A stretch of 64,000 nucleotides of DNA from JAAGZL01 sp050291725 (lineage in GTDB: Bacteria; Pseudomonadota; Gammaproteobacteria; Chromatiales; Chromatiaceae): positions 7,835 to 71,834 of the forward strand of contig JBNKKH010000005.1 in NCBI GenBank assembly GCA_050291725.1, given 5' to 3'. The translations under genes and the position numbers were made by a program. Positions 52,732 through 62,539 of the stretch are shown here, one piece after another. The notes beneath the pieces were generated by a model. It did no database searches. It was not told where the DNA came from and saw only the letters and a list, made by a program, of their open reading frames with translations. Numbering within the stretch: the first letter of the stretch is position 1; every line of letters starts with the position of its first letter.

Positions 52732-52752
52732 GGCGGCTTATAGGCCGCCTTT
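52732..52752 (+). promoter_or_regulatory. Leader hairpin upstream of argC
   Basis: GGCGGC-TTATAG-GCCGCC forms a perfect 6-bp GC stem followed by TTT. It lies about 20 nt after the predicted transcription start and 66 nt before argC. It could be a weak attenuator or an mRNA-stabilising stem. Confidence 0.4.
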
Positions 52753-52817
52753 AATATGTAGGGCAAAGTAAGACAGAAGGTCGAGATGGCGTCCTGGACA
52801 GTATACGGGAACAACAG

Positions 52818-53846
52818 ATGATCAAAGTTGGAATAGTAGGTGGTACAGGTTACACCGGAGTAGAGTTGCTGCGTATTTTGGCGCTGCATCCTGAGGTAGA
52901 GCTGTGCGTGATCACATCTCGTTCTGAGGCAGGGACTGCTGTGGCGGATCTCTTCTCCAACCTACGCGGAGTGGTTGATCTAAAGTTCAGCGAGCCAGAA
53001 CTATCCAAGCTTGTTGGGTGTGACCTCGTATTCTTTGCTACCCCCAATGGTACCGCCATGCAGATGGTGCCTGACCTGTTAAAAGGCGGCGTAAAGGTTG
53101 TTGACCTGGCTGCAGATTTTCGTCTGCAGGACCCAGCCGTTTGGGAAGAGTGGTATGGCATGCCTCACTCCTGTCCTGAGCTGTTGGCCGAGGCGGTATA
53201 CGGCCTGCCGGAAATAAACCGGGAAGCGGTTAAAAATGCGCAGTTGGTGGCTAATCCTGGCTGCTATCCTACTGCTGTCACCTTAGGATTCCTGCCACTG
53301 CTGCATAAGGGGGTGTTGGATATTGATGGTTTGATAGCTGACACTAAATCTGGGGTAAGTGGCGCGGGACGTAAGGCCGCGGTTGGTGCGTTGATGGGGG
53401 AGTGTGGCGAGAGCTTTAAAGCCTATGCTGTACCAGGTCACAGGCATCTTCCAGAGATTTCTCAGACCCTGTCTAATCTAGCGCAACAGAGTGTTGGCTT
53501 GACCTTTGTGCCCCATCTGGTGCCTATGATTCGCGGTATTCACGCCACGCTTTATGGGCGGATGCATGGTGATGCTGATCTGCAAAACATTTTTGAAGAG
53601 TTTTATGCCAACGAGCCGTTTGTGGATGTGTTACCAGCAGGTGGTCACCCGGAGACCCGTAGCGTGCGTGGAAATAATATCTGCAGGATAGCGGTTCATC
53701 GTCCACAAAATAGCGAGACAGTTGTGGTGTTGTCGGTAATTGATAACCTGGTGAAAGGAGCTGCCGGACAGGCAGTCCAGAACATGAATCTCATGTTTGG
53801 GCTGGATGAGAAGCTTGGCTTGGAAGCCGTAGCCCTGCTCCCATAA
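52818..53846 (+). CDS. argC: N-acetyl-gamma-glutamyl-phosphate reductase
   Basis: ArgC reduces N-acetylglutamyl phosphate to the semialdehyde in arginine synthesis, using NADPH. The 342-residue product has the Rossmann motif VGIVGGTGYTGVELLRIL, and the active-site Cys in VANPGCYPTAV (near residue 149), with KSGVSGAGR and PGHRHLPEI following. The length is typical. A promoter and a leader hairpin precede it. In this conserved block it is followed by the DUF6776, bactofilin and erpA genes, although not in a tight operon (58-nt gap). Confidence 0.97.
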   Translation: MIKVGIVGGTGYTGVELLRILALHPEVELCVITSRSEAGTAVADLFSNLRGVVDLKFSEPELSKLVGCDLVFFATPNGTAMQMVPDLLKGGVKVVDLAADFRLQDPAVWEEWYGMPHSCPELLAEAVYGLPEINREAVKNAQLVANPGCYPTAVTLGFLPLLHKGVLDIDGLIADTKSGVSGAGRKAAVGALMGECGESFKAYAVPGHRHLPEISQTLSNLAQQSVGLTFVPHLVPMIRGIHATLYGRMHGDADLQNIFEEFYANEPFVDVLPAGGHPETRSVRGNNICRIAVHRPQNSETVVVLSVIDNLVKGAAGQAVQNMNLMFGLDEKLGLEAVALLP

Positions 53847-53904
53847 TCTAGATTGCACAGATTGTAATCTGCCGGGAATGTACCAATCTAATGAGTGAGA
53901 TGTA

Positions 53905-54657
53905 ATGTTTAAGGCAGTATTTGGTAGAAGCCGGATTCCCCAAGTGCATCATCACGCAATGGTGCCCAGAGGCTATCTGGTCGCTGCTGTAGCCTGTGCC
54001 CTTATTTTGTTAGTGCTGTTAGTAAAGATATGGTTTTTTCCGCCTGCAGATGATAAAGATCCATATGTGAAACAAATCAGGGAAATGGAGCAGACCATAA
54101 ATCGGCAAGAGAGGCTAATTGGTGTACTAAAGAAGCAAAATAAGGCAGTGCAAGAGAATTATACCAGAATGGGGCATCTAAAAGAGATAGACCAAGAGTC
54201 GCTCTCTAAGCTCCAAGACCAGCTCAAAGCGGACCAGAATGAACGTCTGAAGATAGAGGAAGAGTTGGCGTTTCTTCGAGGGATGGTCTCCTCCAAGCTG
54301 GGGAAGGGAGTTTTGCAGATTCAGCGGTTGCGGTTACAGCCAGGGGAGAGTGAAAACCATTTTCTATATGCATTTACCGTCAGCAAGGTACTAAAGAATT
54401 CTGAGTATTTGGATGGATTCGTAAATATATCACTTTCTGGCGAACTGAATGGAAAAAAACATATCTTACCCCTTGAGCAGGCAAGCGAAGATAAAAAGGA
54501 GAAAATTAAGATACGGTTTAAGCATTTTCAGAATATTGAAGGGGAATTTATGCTTCCGAGCGGATTTAAGCCATATGGTGTTACAATAGTAGTCAGACCA
54601 GAAGGCGATGAATTCAAATCTATCGAGAAGAGCTACAAATGGATGCTCACAAACTAA
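53905..54657 (+). CDS. DUF6776-type membrane protein with coiled coil
   Basis: The 250 residues have one N-terminal membrane helix (GYLVAAVACALILLVLLVKIWFF, about 23-45), a coiled coil rich in Glu, Gln and Lys (about 55-130), and a beta-rich end (GKGVLQIQRLRLQPG, YAFTVSKVLKNSEYLDG, VRPEG). This layout and its place before a bactofilin gene match DUF6776 proteins. Function is unknown. The bactofilin gene starts 34 nt downstream on the same strand, so a joint envelope or cytoskeletal role is plausible but unproven. Confidence 0.8.
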   Translation: MFKAVFGRSRIPQVHHHAMVPRGYLVAAVACALILLVLLVKIWFFPPADDKDPYVKQIREMEQTINRQERLIGVLKKQNKAVQENYTRMGHLKEIDQESLSKLQDQLKADQNERLKIEEELAFLRGMVSSKLGKGVLQIQRLRLQPGESENHFLYAFTVSKVLKNSEYLDGFVNISLSGELNGKKHILPLEQASEDKKEKIKIRFKHFQNIEGEFMLPSGFKPYGVTIVVRPEGDEFKSIEKSYKWMLTN

Positions 54658-54691
54658 TGGTATGTCGATTCAGACTAAATGAGGATTAATT

Positions 54692-55279
54692 ATGGTATTT
54701 GGCAAATCAAAGGCAGCGAAGATTGCGACCGTTATTGGCGAGGGAACGGTACTCAAAGGTAGCATAATGTTTTCTGGTGGATTGCATGTGGACGGTAGGG
54801 TTGAAGGTAATGTACAAGCTGAACCAGATAGTTCCTCTGCTTTGACTCTAAGCGAAAAAGGGATCATTGACGGCGATATTCATGTTCCCAACGTAATAAT
54901 TAACGGTGAAGTCAACGGTGATGTCTACGGAGGCAATAAGGTTGAATTGGCGCCAAAGGCTCAAGTTACCGGAACCGTCTATTATAATTTGTTAGAGATG
55001 GCCATGGGGGCCTCGGTGAACGGCCAATTGATACACTCTAAGGAGCCCCAGCGTAGAATCGGTTATGACGGTGGAGATAATCCCAATAATAGTAAACCGG
55101 GATCTGAAGCAAGCCAAGCAGCAGCAAGGCAAGCAGCAGCAAAGCAAGCTGCGGCAAAGCAGGCAGCGGCAAAGCAAGTAGCGGCAAAGCAAGCGGTAGC
55201 AGCTAAGTCAGCAGCAGCTAAAGAAAACCCAGGCAAAACAACAACAATAAAAGGTCAGGCCACTATGAAAGATATATAG
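54692..55279 (+). CDS. Bactofilin with repetitive Ala/Lys/Gln tail
   Basis: Residues 25-115 form a bactofilin beta-helix: TVIGEGTVLKGSIMFSGGLHVDGRVEGNV and LSEKGIIDGDIHVPNVIINGEVNGDVYG show the repeating V-x-G strands. Bactofilins self-assemble into filaments that guide cell shape or envelope machinery. The C-terminal third is a run of A-A-A-K-Q pentapeptides that would be basic and helical. The DNA coding for it is a 15-bp tandem repeat, so tail length may vary. GAGGATTAATT lies before the ATG. It sits between the DUF6776 gene and erpA. Confidence 0.92.
   Translation: MVFGKSKAAKIATVIGEGTVLKGSIMFSGGLHVDGRVEGNVQAEPDSSSALTLSEKGIIDGDIHVPNVIINGEVNGDVYGGNKVELAPKAQVTGTVYYNLLEMAMGASVNGQLIHSKEPQRRIGYDGGDNPNNSKPGSEASQAAARQAAAKQAAAKQAAAKQVAAKQAVAAKSAAAKENPGKTTTIKGQATMKDI
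55115..55204 (+). repeat. 15-bp tandem repeat in the bactofilin tail
   Basis: About six copies of a 15-bp unit of the form CAAGCAGCGGCAAAG, with small substitutions, encode QAAAK/QAAAR pentapeptides. Units remain in frame. Copy-number variation between strains is likely. Confidence 0.85.
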
Positions 55280-55336
55280 TGTTTTTATTGTTAGATAGCC
55301 CAATCTTTGATGAATTGGGCGAGAGGAGTAGATGTA

Positions 55337-55684
55337 ATGAGCGAGAATGAGACAGATAGCCCTTTGGTTTTTACCTCCGCGGCTGCAACCAAAGTTGCCT
55401 CTCTTATTGAGGAAGAGGGTAACCCTGCATTGAATCTGAGGATATATGTCCAGGGCGGGGGCTGTTCCGGCTTCCAGTACGGATTTAGCTTTGATGAGAA
55501 TCAGACCGAAGGTGATGTAAGGGTAGAGACCGATGGTGTTGGATTGTTGATAGACCCATTGAGTATGCAATACCTAACTGGTGCCGAGGTGGATTTTGTA
55601 GAGGATTTAACCGGCGCGCAGTTTGTAATACGCAACCCTAATGCCACTACCACCTGTGGCTGTGGATCATCCTTTTCTGCTTAG
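55337..55684 (+). CDS. erpA: Iron-sulfur cluster insertion protein ErpA
   Basis: ErpA is an A-type carrier that delivers Fe-S clusters to targets such as the isoprenoid enzymes IspG and IspH. The 115 residues end in CGCGSSFSA and include YVQGGGCSGFQYGF, together giving the three ligand cysteines. The ATG at 55337 has GAGAGGAG upstream; an earlier in-frame ATG overlaps that region. A strong terminator follows. dxs of the same isoprenoid pathway lies elsewhere in the window. Confidence 0.96.
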   Translation: MSENETDSPLVFTSAAATKVASLIEEEGNPALNLRIYVQGGGCSGFQYGFSFDENQTEGDVRVETDGVGLLIDPLSMQYLTGAEVDFVEDLTGAQFVIRNPNATTTCGCGSSFSA

Positions 55685-55708
55685 CTTTATCTAGTAAGTT
55701 TGATACAC

Positions 55709-55733
55709 AAGGGGGCTTTGCCCCCTTTTTTAT
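55709..55733 (+). terminator. Intrinsic terminator after erpA
   Basis: AAGGGGG and CCCCCTT pair around a CTTTG-type loop, followed by TTTTT. It lies between erpA and the convergent anmK gene and, with A residues upstream, could act in both directions. Confidence 0.9.
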
Positions 55734-55744
55734 TTCTGATTAGG

Positions 55745-56857
55745 TTAGGCCTTATAGATACCGCCTAGAACTCTTGGTCCTGAGGCTCCAGTAACTTCTG
55801 GAATATTTCCCGGTAGTCCGAGCATGGTTTGCCGTGCCAGCCAGGCAAAGGCCATGGCCTCTATATGGTCGGGATCCATGTTGTGGATGGCAGAACTCTC
55901 AATGGGGATGTCTCCCAACTTTGCGGCAATTTTTTCTATCAGTGTCGGGTTATGTACTCCGCCACCGCAGACTATAACTCTGGCGCATCCAGCCGCCTCT
56001 CTCTGAATGGCCTGGGCAATGGTGATCGCGCTGAACTCTACCAGCGTCGCCTGAACATCCTGCGGGTCGATCTGAGGGAGTCTGTCTAAAATGGAGTCGA
56101 GCCAGGCCAGATTGAACAGCTCTGGCCCCGTGCTTTTGGGTGGAGCTAATTGTAGGTAGTCGACCTTTATCAGCTCTGTAAGAAGCGGTTGTGACAATTC
56201 GCCGCCAGCGGCCCATGTGCCTGCTGCATCATACTGTTTAGCAAGATGCCGGCGTGTCCAGGCGTCCAGTAGAGTGTTGCCGGGGCCAGTATCAAATCCG
56301 GAAACCGGGGTGGAGGTGTCTGCTGGCAGAGTGGTGATATTTGCTATGCCACCTATATTTAGGATAACCCTAGTCTCTCTGTTATCGCGGAACATGGCTG
56401 CATGAAACGCGCAAACTAGTGGCGCGCCCTGACCGCCAGCCGCCATGTCGCGGCGTCTGAAATCGGCTACCGTGGTTATTCCTGTCTGTTCGGCGATTCT
56501 GTTGGGATCACCAATCTGCATGGTGAAGGGGCTTGATGCCTCTGGGCGGTGGCGAATAGTTTGGCCATGACTGCCGATGGCCCTGATCTGCTGCGGCGCA
56601 TAATTACATTTTTGTAGCAGTTTAATGGCGCAGTGAGAGAACTCATCTGCAACTCTCGCATCCAGTATGCCAAGGCGCTCTATCTCGTCCTCGCCTGGTA
56701 GGGCTATGGCTCTAAGTTGTTGTTGCAGCTCTTGGGGCCAGGGGTGGTTATGACTGGCGATATGTTTATGGCCTTGGGAGTTAAACTCTACTAGAGAGGC
56801 ATCAATCCCATCCATGCTGGTACCAGACATTATTCCGATGTATAGGCCGTTTTCCAT
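55745..56857 (-). CDS. anmK: Anhydro-N-acetylmuramic acid kinase
   Basis: AnmK phosphorylates and opens 1,6-anhydroMurNAc from recycled murein to give MurNAc-6-P. The 370-residue product shows YIGIMSGTSMDGIDASLVEF (catalytic SGTSMDG), IGSHGQTIRHRP, DFRRRDMAAGGQGAPLV, LNIGGIANIT and FDTGPGN, then VCGGGVHNPTL. The length is typical. It follows the M23 peptidase gene by 15 nt, so the two may be one transcript. Slt in this window makes the anhydro-muropeptides that this pathway recycles. Confidence 0.97.
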   Translation of the reverse strand: MENGLYIGIMSGTSMDGIDASLVEFNSQGHKHIASHNHPWPQELQQQLRAIALPGEDEIERLGILDARVADEFSHCAIKLLQKCNYAPQQIRAIGSHGQTIRHRPEASSPFTMQIGDPNRIAEQTGITTVADFRRRDMAAGGQGAPLVCAFHAAMFRDNRETRVILNIGGIANITTLPADTSTPVSGFDTGPGNTLLDAWTRRHLAKQYDAAGTWAAGGELSQPLLTELIKVDYLQLAPPKSTGPELFNLAWLDSILDRLPQIDPQDVQATLVEFSAITIAQAIQREAAGCARVIVCGGGVHNPTLIEKIAAKLGDIPIESSAIHNMDPDHIEAMAFAWLARQTMLGLPGNIPEVTGASGPRVLGGIYKA

Positions 56858-56872
56858 AAACTGTATTTCCAG

Positions 56873-58426
56873 TTATTCCTCTTTAGTTGTTACTCGCAGT
56901 GCCTCGTTAAGCTGGTCTAAGGCCTCTCCCTCTTTTTTACTGATGCGCATAAAGTCAGCTCGGTATTTTTTTTCGATAGGCTCTGATGCAGGGAGTTCTA
57001 CTGTCAAAGGGTTTTTATGTACGCCATTTATGCGAAATTCATAGTGAAGATGTGGTCCGGTAGCCAGTCCGGTTTGGCCAACATATCCTATGGTTTCACC
57101 TTGGCGCACTTTTGAGCCTTGTTTTACTGACTTTTGAAAGCGCGACATATGGCCGTAGAGAGTAGAGTATTTGCTGCCGTGTTTGATGATTACGGTGTTG
57201 CCGTAACCGCTCTTTTTGCCGCGAAATATAACTCTACCATCGCCTGCTGCTTTAATGGGGGTGCCAGTTGCTGCCGCATAGTCTACGCCGCGATGGGGGC
57301 GTTTTTTTCCTAGTACCGGGTGGTAGCGCTCTTTGGAAAAACGAGAAGAGATGCGTCTGAAGTCTACCGGCGCCCGTAAGAAGGCCTTGCGCATGCTTCT
57401 GCCGTCTGGAGAGTAGTAGCCGTAATCTCCGTCATCTTTATCGTAGCGGATAGCGCGGTAGACTCGGCCCTTGTTGGAGAACTCTGCTGCTATTATGCGC
57501 CCATTTCCATATCTGTTGCCCTCCACGAACTCATCTACAAAATCCTCTTCATACACAACAGAAAAGCTATCCCCTTTTCTGATCTCCAGTGCAAAGTCTA
57601 TATCCCAGCCGAAGATTGTAGCTAGATCCATAATCAGGCCGTCAGATAGACCGGCTTTCTTGGCGCTGAGGTAAAAAGAGTCCTCTATGATTCCAGAGCG
57701 GTAGCCTCTGCGCTGTTTCAGCTCCTTGGTTTCGGTTCTGCTCTCAAAGCCCTCTTCGCTGGTGGTGAAATGCAGGGTCTCTATTAGATTGGGCTTATAG
57801 ACTAGCTCCTGTAAGCGGTCTTGGTGGTCCAGTCTTATGCGCAAAGATTCGCCTGGCTTGATGCTGGTAAGCTGTTCCGCATCTTCGCTAGTATGGGTTA
57901 ATTGGTGCAGCTCCTGGGGTGTAAGTCCCAGGCGTTCGAAGATGAGCGCCAGGGAGTCGCCGCTAGCTACAGTCTCTTCTAGCCATCTTCCGTCTTCCTT
58001 GTAAGGCTGTTCAGCTATCTCAGGCTCTGGAATCTGGATGTCTGGTTCTATGAGCTGGATGTTGCTGTCATCCTTGTTGGGTAATAAGCTGGCCGGATCA
58101 CCTGGCTGAGGTGATATGGCTACTATCTTTGAGTCGAAATCTTGATCTTGCTGTGGAAGTTTATCTGCCTGCTCTATTGTGGTCGCAGCCAAAAGCGAAG
58201 AGGAATTAGATTCTGGTTGTTGGCCCATGTAGGCGATGATTGCGTATATAGCGACTGCGCAAATAGCTACCACAGATACAACGATGGCCCCCAGTTTGAA
58301 AAGCTCCTGTTTTTTGCCAGGCATTGGTATTGGAGCCGGGCGAACCTTGGGCGTGTTTATCATGCGGCCCGGAATCATCTTGCTGTAATCAACGGGAGTA
58401 GAGCGAAATCTAGGTGTGTTAGTCAT
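56873..58426 (-). CDS. M23 family peptidoglycan endopeptidase (MepM-like)
   Basis: The 517 residues have a cytoplasmic start, one membrane helix (LGAIVVSVVAICAVAIYAIIAY, about 46-67), a LysM/OapA-type domain (TVASGDSLALIFERLGLTPQEL, about 155), and a zinc M23 domain at about 365-480 with HRGVDYAA, LYGHMS and GLATGPHLHYEF metal ligands. MepM-type enzymes cut D-Ala-meso-DAP crosslinks so that new strands can be inserted. A basic/acidic tail follows. It precedes anmK on the same strand. Confidence 0.92.
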   Translation of the reverse strand: MTNTPRFRSTPVDYSKMIPGRMINTPKVRPAPIPMPGKKQELFKLGAIVVSVVAICAVAIYAIIAYMGQQPESNSSSLLAATTIEQADKLPQQDQDFDSKIVAISPQPGDPASLLPNKDDSNIQLIEPDIQIPEPEIAEQPYKEDGRWLEETVASGDSLALIFERLGLTPQELHQLTHTSEDAEQLTSIKPGESLRIRLDHQDRLQELVYKPNLIETLHFTTSEEGFESRTETKELKQRRGYRSGIIEDSFYLSAKKAGLSDGLIMDLATIFGWDIDFALEIRKGDSFSVVYEEDFVDEFVEGNRYGNGRIIAAEFSNKGRVYRAIRYDKDDGDYGYYSPDGRSMRKAFLRAPVDFRRISSRFSKERYHPVLGKKRPHRGVDYAAATGTPIKAAGDGRVIFRGKKSGYGNTVIIKHGSKYSTLYGHMSRFQKSVKQGSKVRQGETIGYVGQTGLATGPHLHYEFRINGVHKNPLTVELPASEPIEKKYRADFMRISKKEGEALDQLNEALRVTTKEE

Positions 58427-58643
58427 GTAATAGCGTTATCTAAGAACTTCCAATAAATATTATGTCGCAATTGTGAGGGTTTTCACAGAATATTCTGCTG
58501 TTACTTCAGGTGGGCGACGAGGTTATGACCTCGAAATAGCAATTTTGATCCATTGGGTCGTGATGAGGTTACTTTTTGTCGCTTCATCTAGTACATTGTG
58601 CGCCCTAGTATTGAGATAATAATTAAAGTTAGAGAGAACTTTT

Positions 58644-59843
58644 ATGGCATCTGTCAATGAGTCCATGGATATCATCCGGCGTGGAGCTGATGAAATCTTG
58701 CTGGAAGAGGGTTTAATAAAGAAGTTAGAGCGTGGAGAGCCTCTGCGTATCAAGGCTGGGTTTGATCCCACAGCGCCAGATCTGCATCTGGGCCATACTG
58801 TATTGATCAATAAGCTCCGGCAGTTTCAGGATCTGGGGCATGAGGTGATGTTCCTCATTGGCGATTTTACTGCCATGATTGGAGATCCCACCGGCAAAAG
58901 TGCTACCCGCCCACCCCTGACCAGGGATGAGGTATTGGAGAATGCTAAGACCTACGAGCATCAGGTATTCAAGATTCTAGATGCAGAGAAGACCTCTGTA
59001 CTGTTCAACTCCTCCTGGATGGGGGAGATGACCGCGGCGGATATGATCCAGTTGGCGGCTAAGCACACCGTAGCGCGTATGCTGGAGCGGGACGACTTTA
59101 ATAAGCGCTACAAGGGTGGGCAATCTATCTCAGTCCATGAGTTTCTCTATCCTCTGGTGCAGGGCTACGACTCGGTAGCCATGAAAGCTGATGTGGAGCT
59201 GGGCGGTACTGATCAGAAATTCAACCTTCTGGTCGGGCGTCAGTTGCAGGAGGTTTACGGCCAGGAGCCACAGGTGTGCCTGACCATGCCTATACTGGAA
59301 GGTCTGGACGGCGTGCAGAAGATGTCCAAGTCTCTGAATAACTATATAGGTATTACTGACTCGCCGGATGATATGTTTGGCAAGCTCATGTCTGTGTCTG
59401 ATGATCTGATGTGGCGCTACTTTGAGCTATTAAGTTTCCGCTCTATGAATGAGATAGAGCAGTTCCAACAGCAGGTGCAAGATGGAGCTAACCCGCGGGA
59501 TATCAAATTCCTGCTGGCGGAGGAGCTAATTACGCGCTTCCATGACAGTGCCAGCGCTACCCAGGCCAGGGAGAGCTTTATCGCTCGCTTCCAAAAGGGC
59601 GCCATGCCTGATGAGATGCCGGAGGTGACGCTGGAGGCAGGGCCTGAAGGGATGTCTATCGCCAATCTGCTTAAAGATGCTGGTTTAGTAAACAGTACCT
59701 CAGACGCGTATCGCATGATCAAGCAGGGAGCAGTCAAGATTGATGGAGAGAAGATTGAGGATAAGGCGCTTAAGGTTAATGCTGGAACGGAGGCAGTATT
59801 TCAAGTAGGCAAGCGCCGTTTTGCTAGGGTTACTCTAGCTTAA
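58644..59843 (+). CDS. tyrS: Tyrosine--tRNA ligase
   Basis: TyrRS charges tRNA-Tyr. The 399-residue class I enzyme shows GFDPTAPDLHLGHTVLINKL with the HIGH-like HLGHT, FLIGDFTAMIGDPTGKSATR, KMSKS (residues about 230), and a C-terminal S4 RNA-binding domain (AYRMIKQGAVKIDGEKI). This is the form that I associate with Pseudomonas-type TyrRS. GAGAGAAC lies before the ATG. The rRNA operon follows, the neighbourhood also known for Pseudomonas. Confidence 0.97.
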   Translation: MASVNESMDIIRRGADEILLEEGLIKKLERGEPLRIKAGFDPTAPDLHLGHTVLINKLRQFQDLGHEVMFLIGDFTAMIGDPTGKSATRPPLTRDEVLENAKTYEHQVFKILDAEKTSVLFNSSWMGEMTAADMIQLAAKHTVARMLERDDFNKRYKGGQSISVHEFLYPLVQGYDSVAMKADVELGGTDQKFNLLVGRQLQEVYGQEPQVCLTMPILEGLDGVQKMSKSLNNYIGITDSPDDMFGKLMSVSDDLMWRYFELLSFRSMNEIEQFQQQVQDGANPRDIKFLLAEELITRFHDSASATQARESFIARFQKGAMPDEMPEVTLEAGPEGMSIANLLKDAGLVNSTSDAYRMIKQGAVKIDGEKIEDKALKVNAGTEAVFQVGKRRFARVTLA

Positions 59844-59888
59844 TCCAGCCCTGAATCTGGTCTGTGTAAAAAAAACTTAAAATAACTA

Positions 59889-59916
59889 TTGCAAGGTTTG
59901 AGCAGCTGCGTATAAT
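59889..59916 (+). promoter_or_regulatory. rRNA operon promoter P1
   Basis: TTGCAA and TATAAT are 16 nt apart, with a GC-rich discriminator (GCGCG) after the -10, as expected for ppGpp-controlled promoters. An A-rich stretch upstream may serve as an UP element. Confidence 0.8.
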
Positions 59917-59976
59917 GCGCGTTCTGTTGTCGAGGCAGACTTGAAAAACAGCAGTTTCGGCAGTAGATGTTACAAG

Positions 59977-59995
59977 CGTTTTGCATAGCAAAACG
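59977..59995 (+). promoter_or_regulatory. Hairpin between rRNA promoters P1 and P2
   Basis: CGTTTTGC-ATA-GCAAAACG is a perfect 8-bp stem in the P1 leader just before P2. Its role is unknown. Confidence 0.5.
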
Positions 59996-60010
59996 GGGTC
60001 AAAATAATCC

Positions 60011-60038
60011 TTGACCAGTAACGCGAGGTACGTATAAT
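60011..60038 (+). promoter_or_regulatory. rRNA operon promoter P2
   Basis: TTGACC and TATAAT are 16 nt apart. The 13-mer CGTATAATGCGCG at its -10 is identical to that of P1. A possible third site, TTGACG with TAAAAT at 60102-60131, has 18-nt spacing. Confidence 0.8.
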
Positions 60039-60141
60039 GCGCGCCTCACACCGGTTAGCAGAAACATCGCTTTCCGGATGTCATAAATAGCAAATTAGCT
60101 ATTGACGACAAAAGACGGATGTTGTTAAAATTGTCCGTCTT

Positions 60142-60173
60142 GGCTCGGCGAAAGTTGAGCCCGCTCTTTAACA
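60142..60173 (+). promoter_or_regulatory. rRNA antitermination boxB hairpin and boxA
   Basis: GGCTC and GAGCC form a hairpin (60142-60161), followed at once by GCTCTTTAACA (60163-60173), the NusB/NusE boxA. An additional AGACGGA...TCCGTCT hairpin lies at 60113-60140. Confidence 0.8.
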
Positions 60174-60318
60174 ATATGATTAGGTAATTTGTGTGGGTGC
60201 TCCGTCGGTTCCCGGCTTCGGCCAAGAGATATCGATGAAGCATCTATCAATTCCAACGAAACGATAGTAATTCATCGAGCCAAGATTTGGTCTCATCTTA
60301 TAGAGACTGTTCAAACTT

Positions 60319-61855
<1,537 letters not shown>

Positions 61856-61993
61856 GTTCTGGTTAGATCAGCTTGCTGATCTCGACGAACACTTAGCAGC
61901 TCGCAAGAGCAAATATAGATAAGTCTCAAGGCTTATCAGGGCCAGGCCGTCCTCATATCTCTTCAGTGTAATCACAGACCTACCGGTCTGTCT

Positions 61994-62070
<77 letters not shown>

Positions 62071-62090
62071 TCATCCAAGAAGGATGCGAC

Positions 62091-62166
62091 GGGGCGTTAG
62101 CTCAGCTGGGAGAGCACCTGCTTTGCAAGCAGGGGGTCATCGGTTCGATCCCGATACGCTCCACCA
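62091..62166 (+). tRNA. alaT: tRNA-Ala (TGC)
   Basis: 76 nt including CCA. Acceptor GGGGCGT pairs with ACGCTCC, the anticodon loop is TTTGCAAG, and the T loop is GGTTCGATCCC. It follows tRNA-Ile by 20 nt in the rRNA spacer. Confidence 0.98.
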
Positions 62167-62539
62167 ACCTTTGGTTGGCTCGCGTATCGTTTTTGTGATG
62201 CATCCCTTCGGGATGACACGCTCCACCGGGTAGGGATTACAAACAGCGGATCGATCGGATCGCTAAGCACTGATGAGTGTTTAGCCGTCCGATTGGACGA
62301 ATTGACATCGTTTAGAGAGATACACATCAGATTTTATGTGGATCCGGCAAGTGAGCTGGATCTGGTGATGATCTTCGGATCAGGCACCAAGCATAAAGTC
62401 TCCAAGTCAAGTACACTAACCAAAAGTCACTCGTAAGAGTGGCGCGTTCCCCTGGACGAACCAGTCAGGGGAGCGGGAAAGTATGCTTTTGGTTCAGAAA
62501 AAAGGCTTCGGTCTCCGAAGTCTTGCTTTTTCTGGATCA
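62167..62539 (+). other. 16S-23S spacer after tRNA-Ala
   Basis: No gene is supported. It is processed transcript spacer. It contains hairpins such as GCGTATCG...CGATACGC-like segments near 62150-62190 and CGGTCTCCG near 62510, which probably belong to the stems that bring the 23S ends together for RNase III. Confidence 0.6.
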
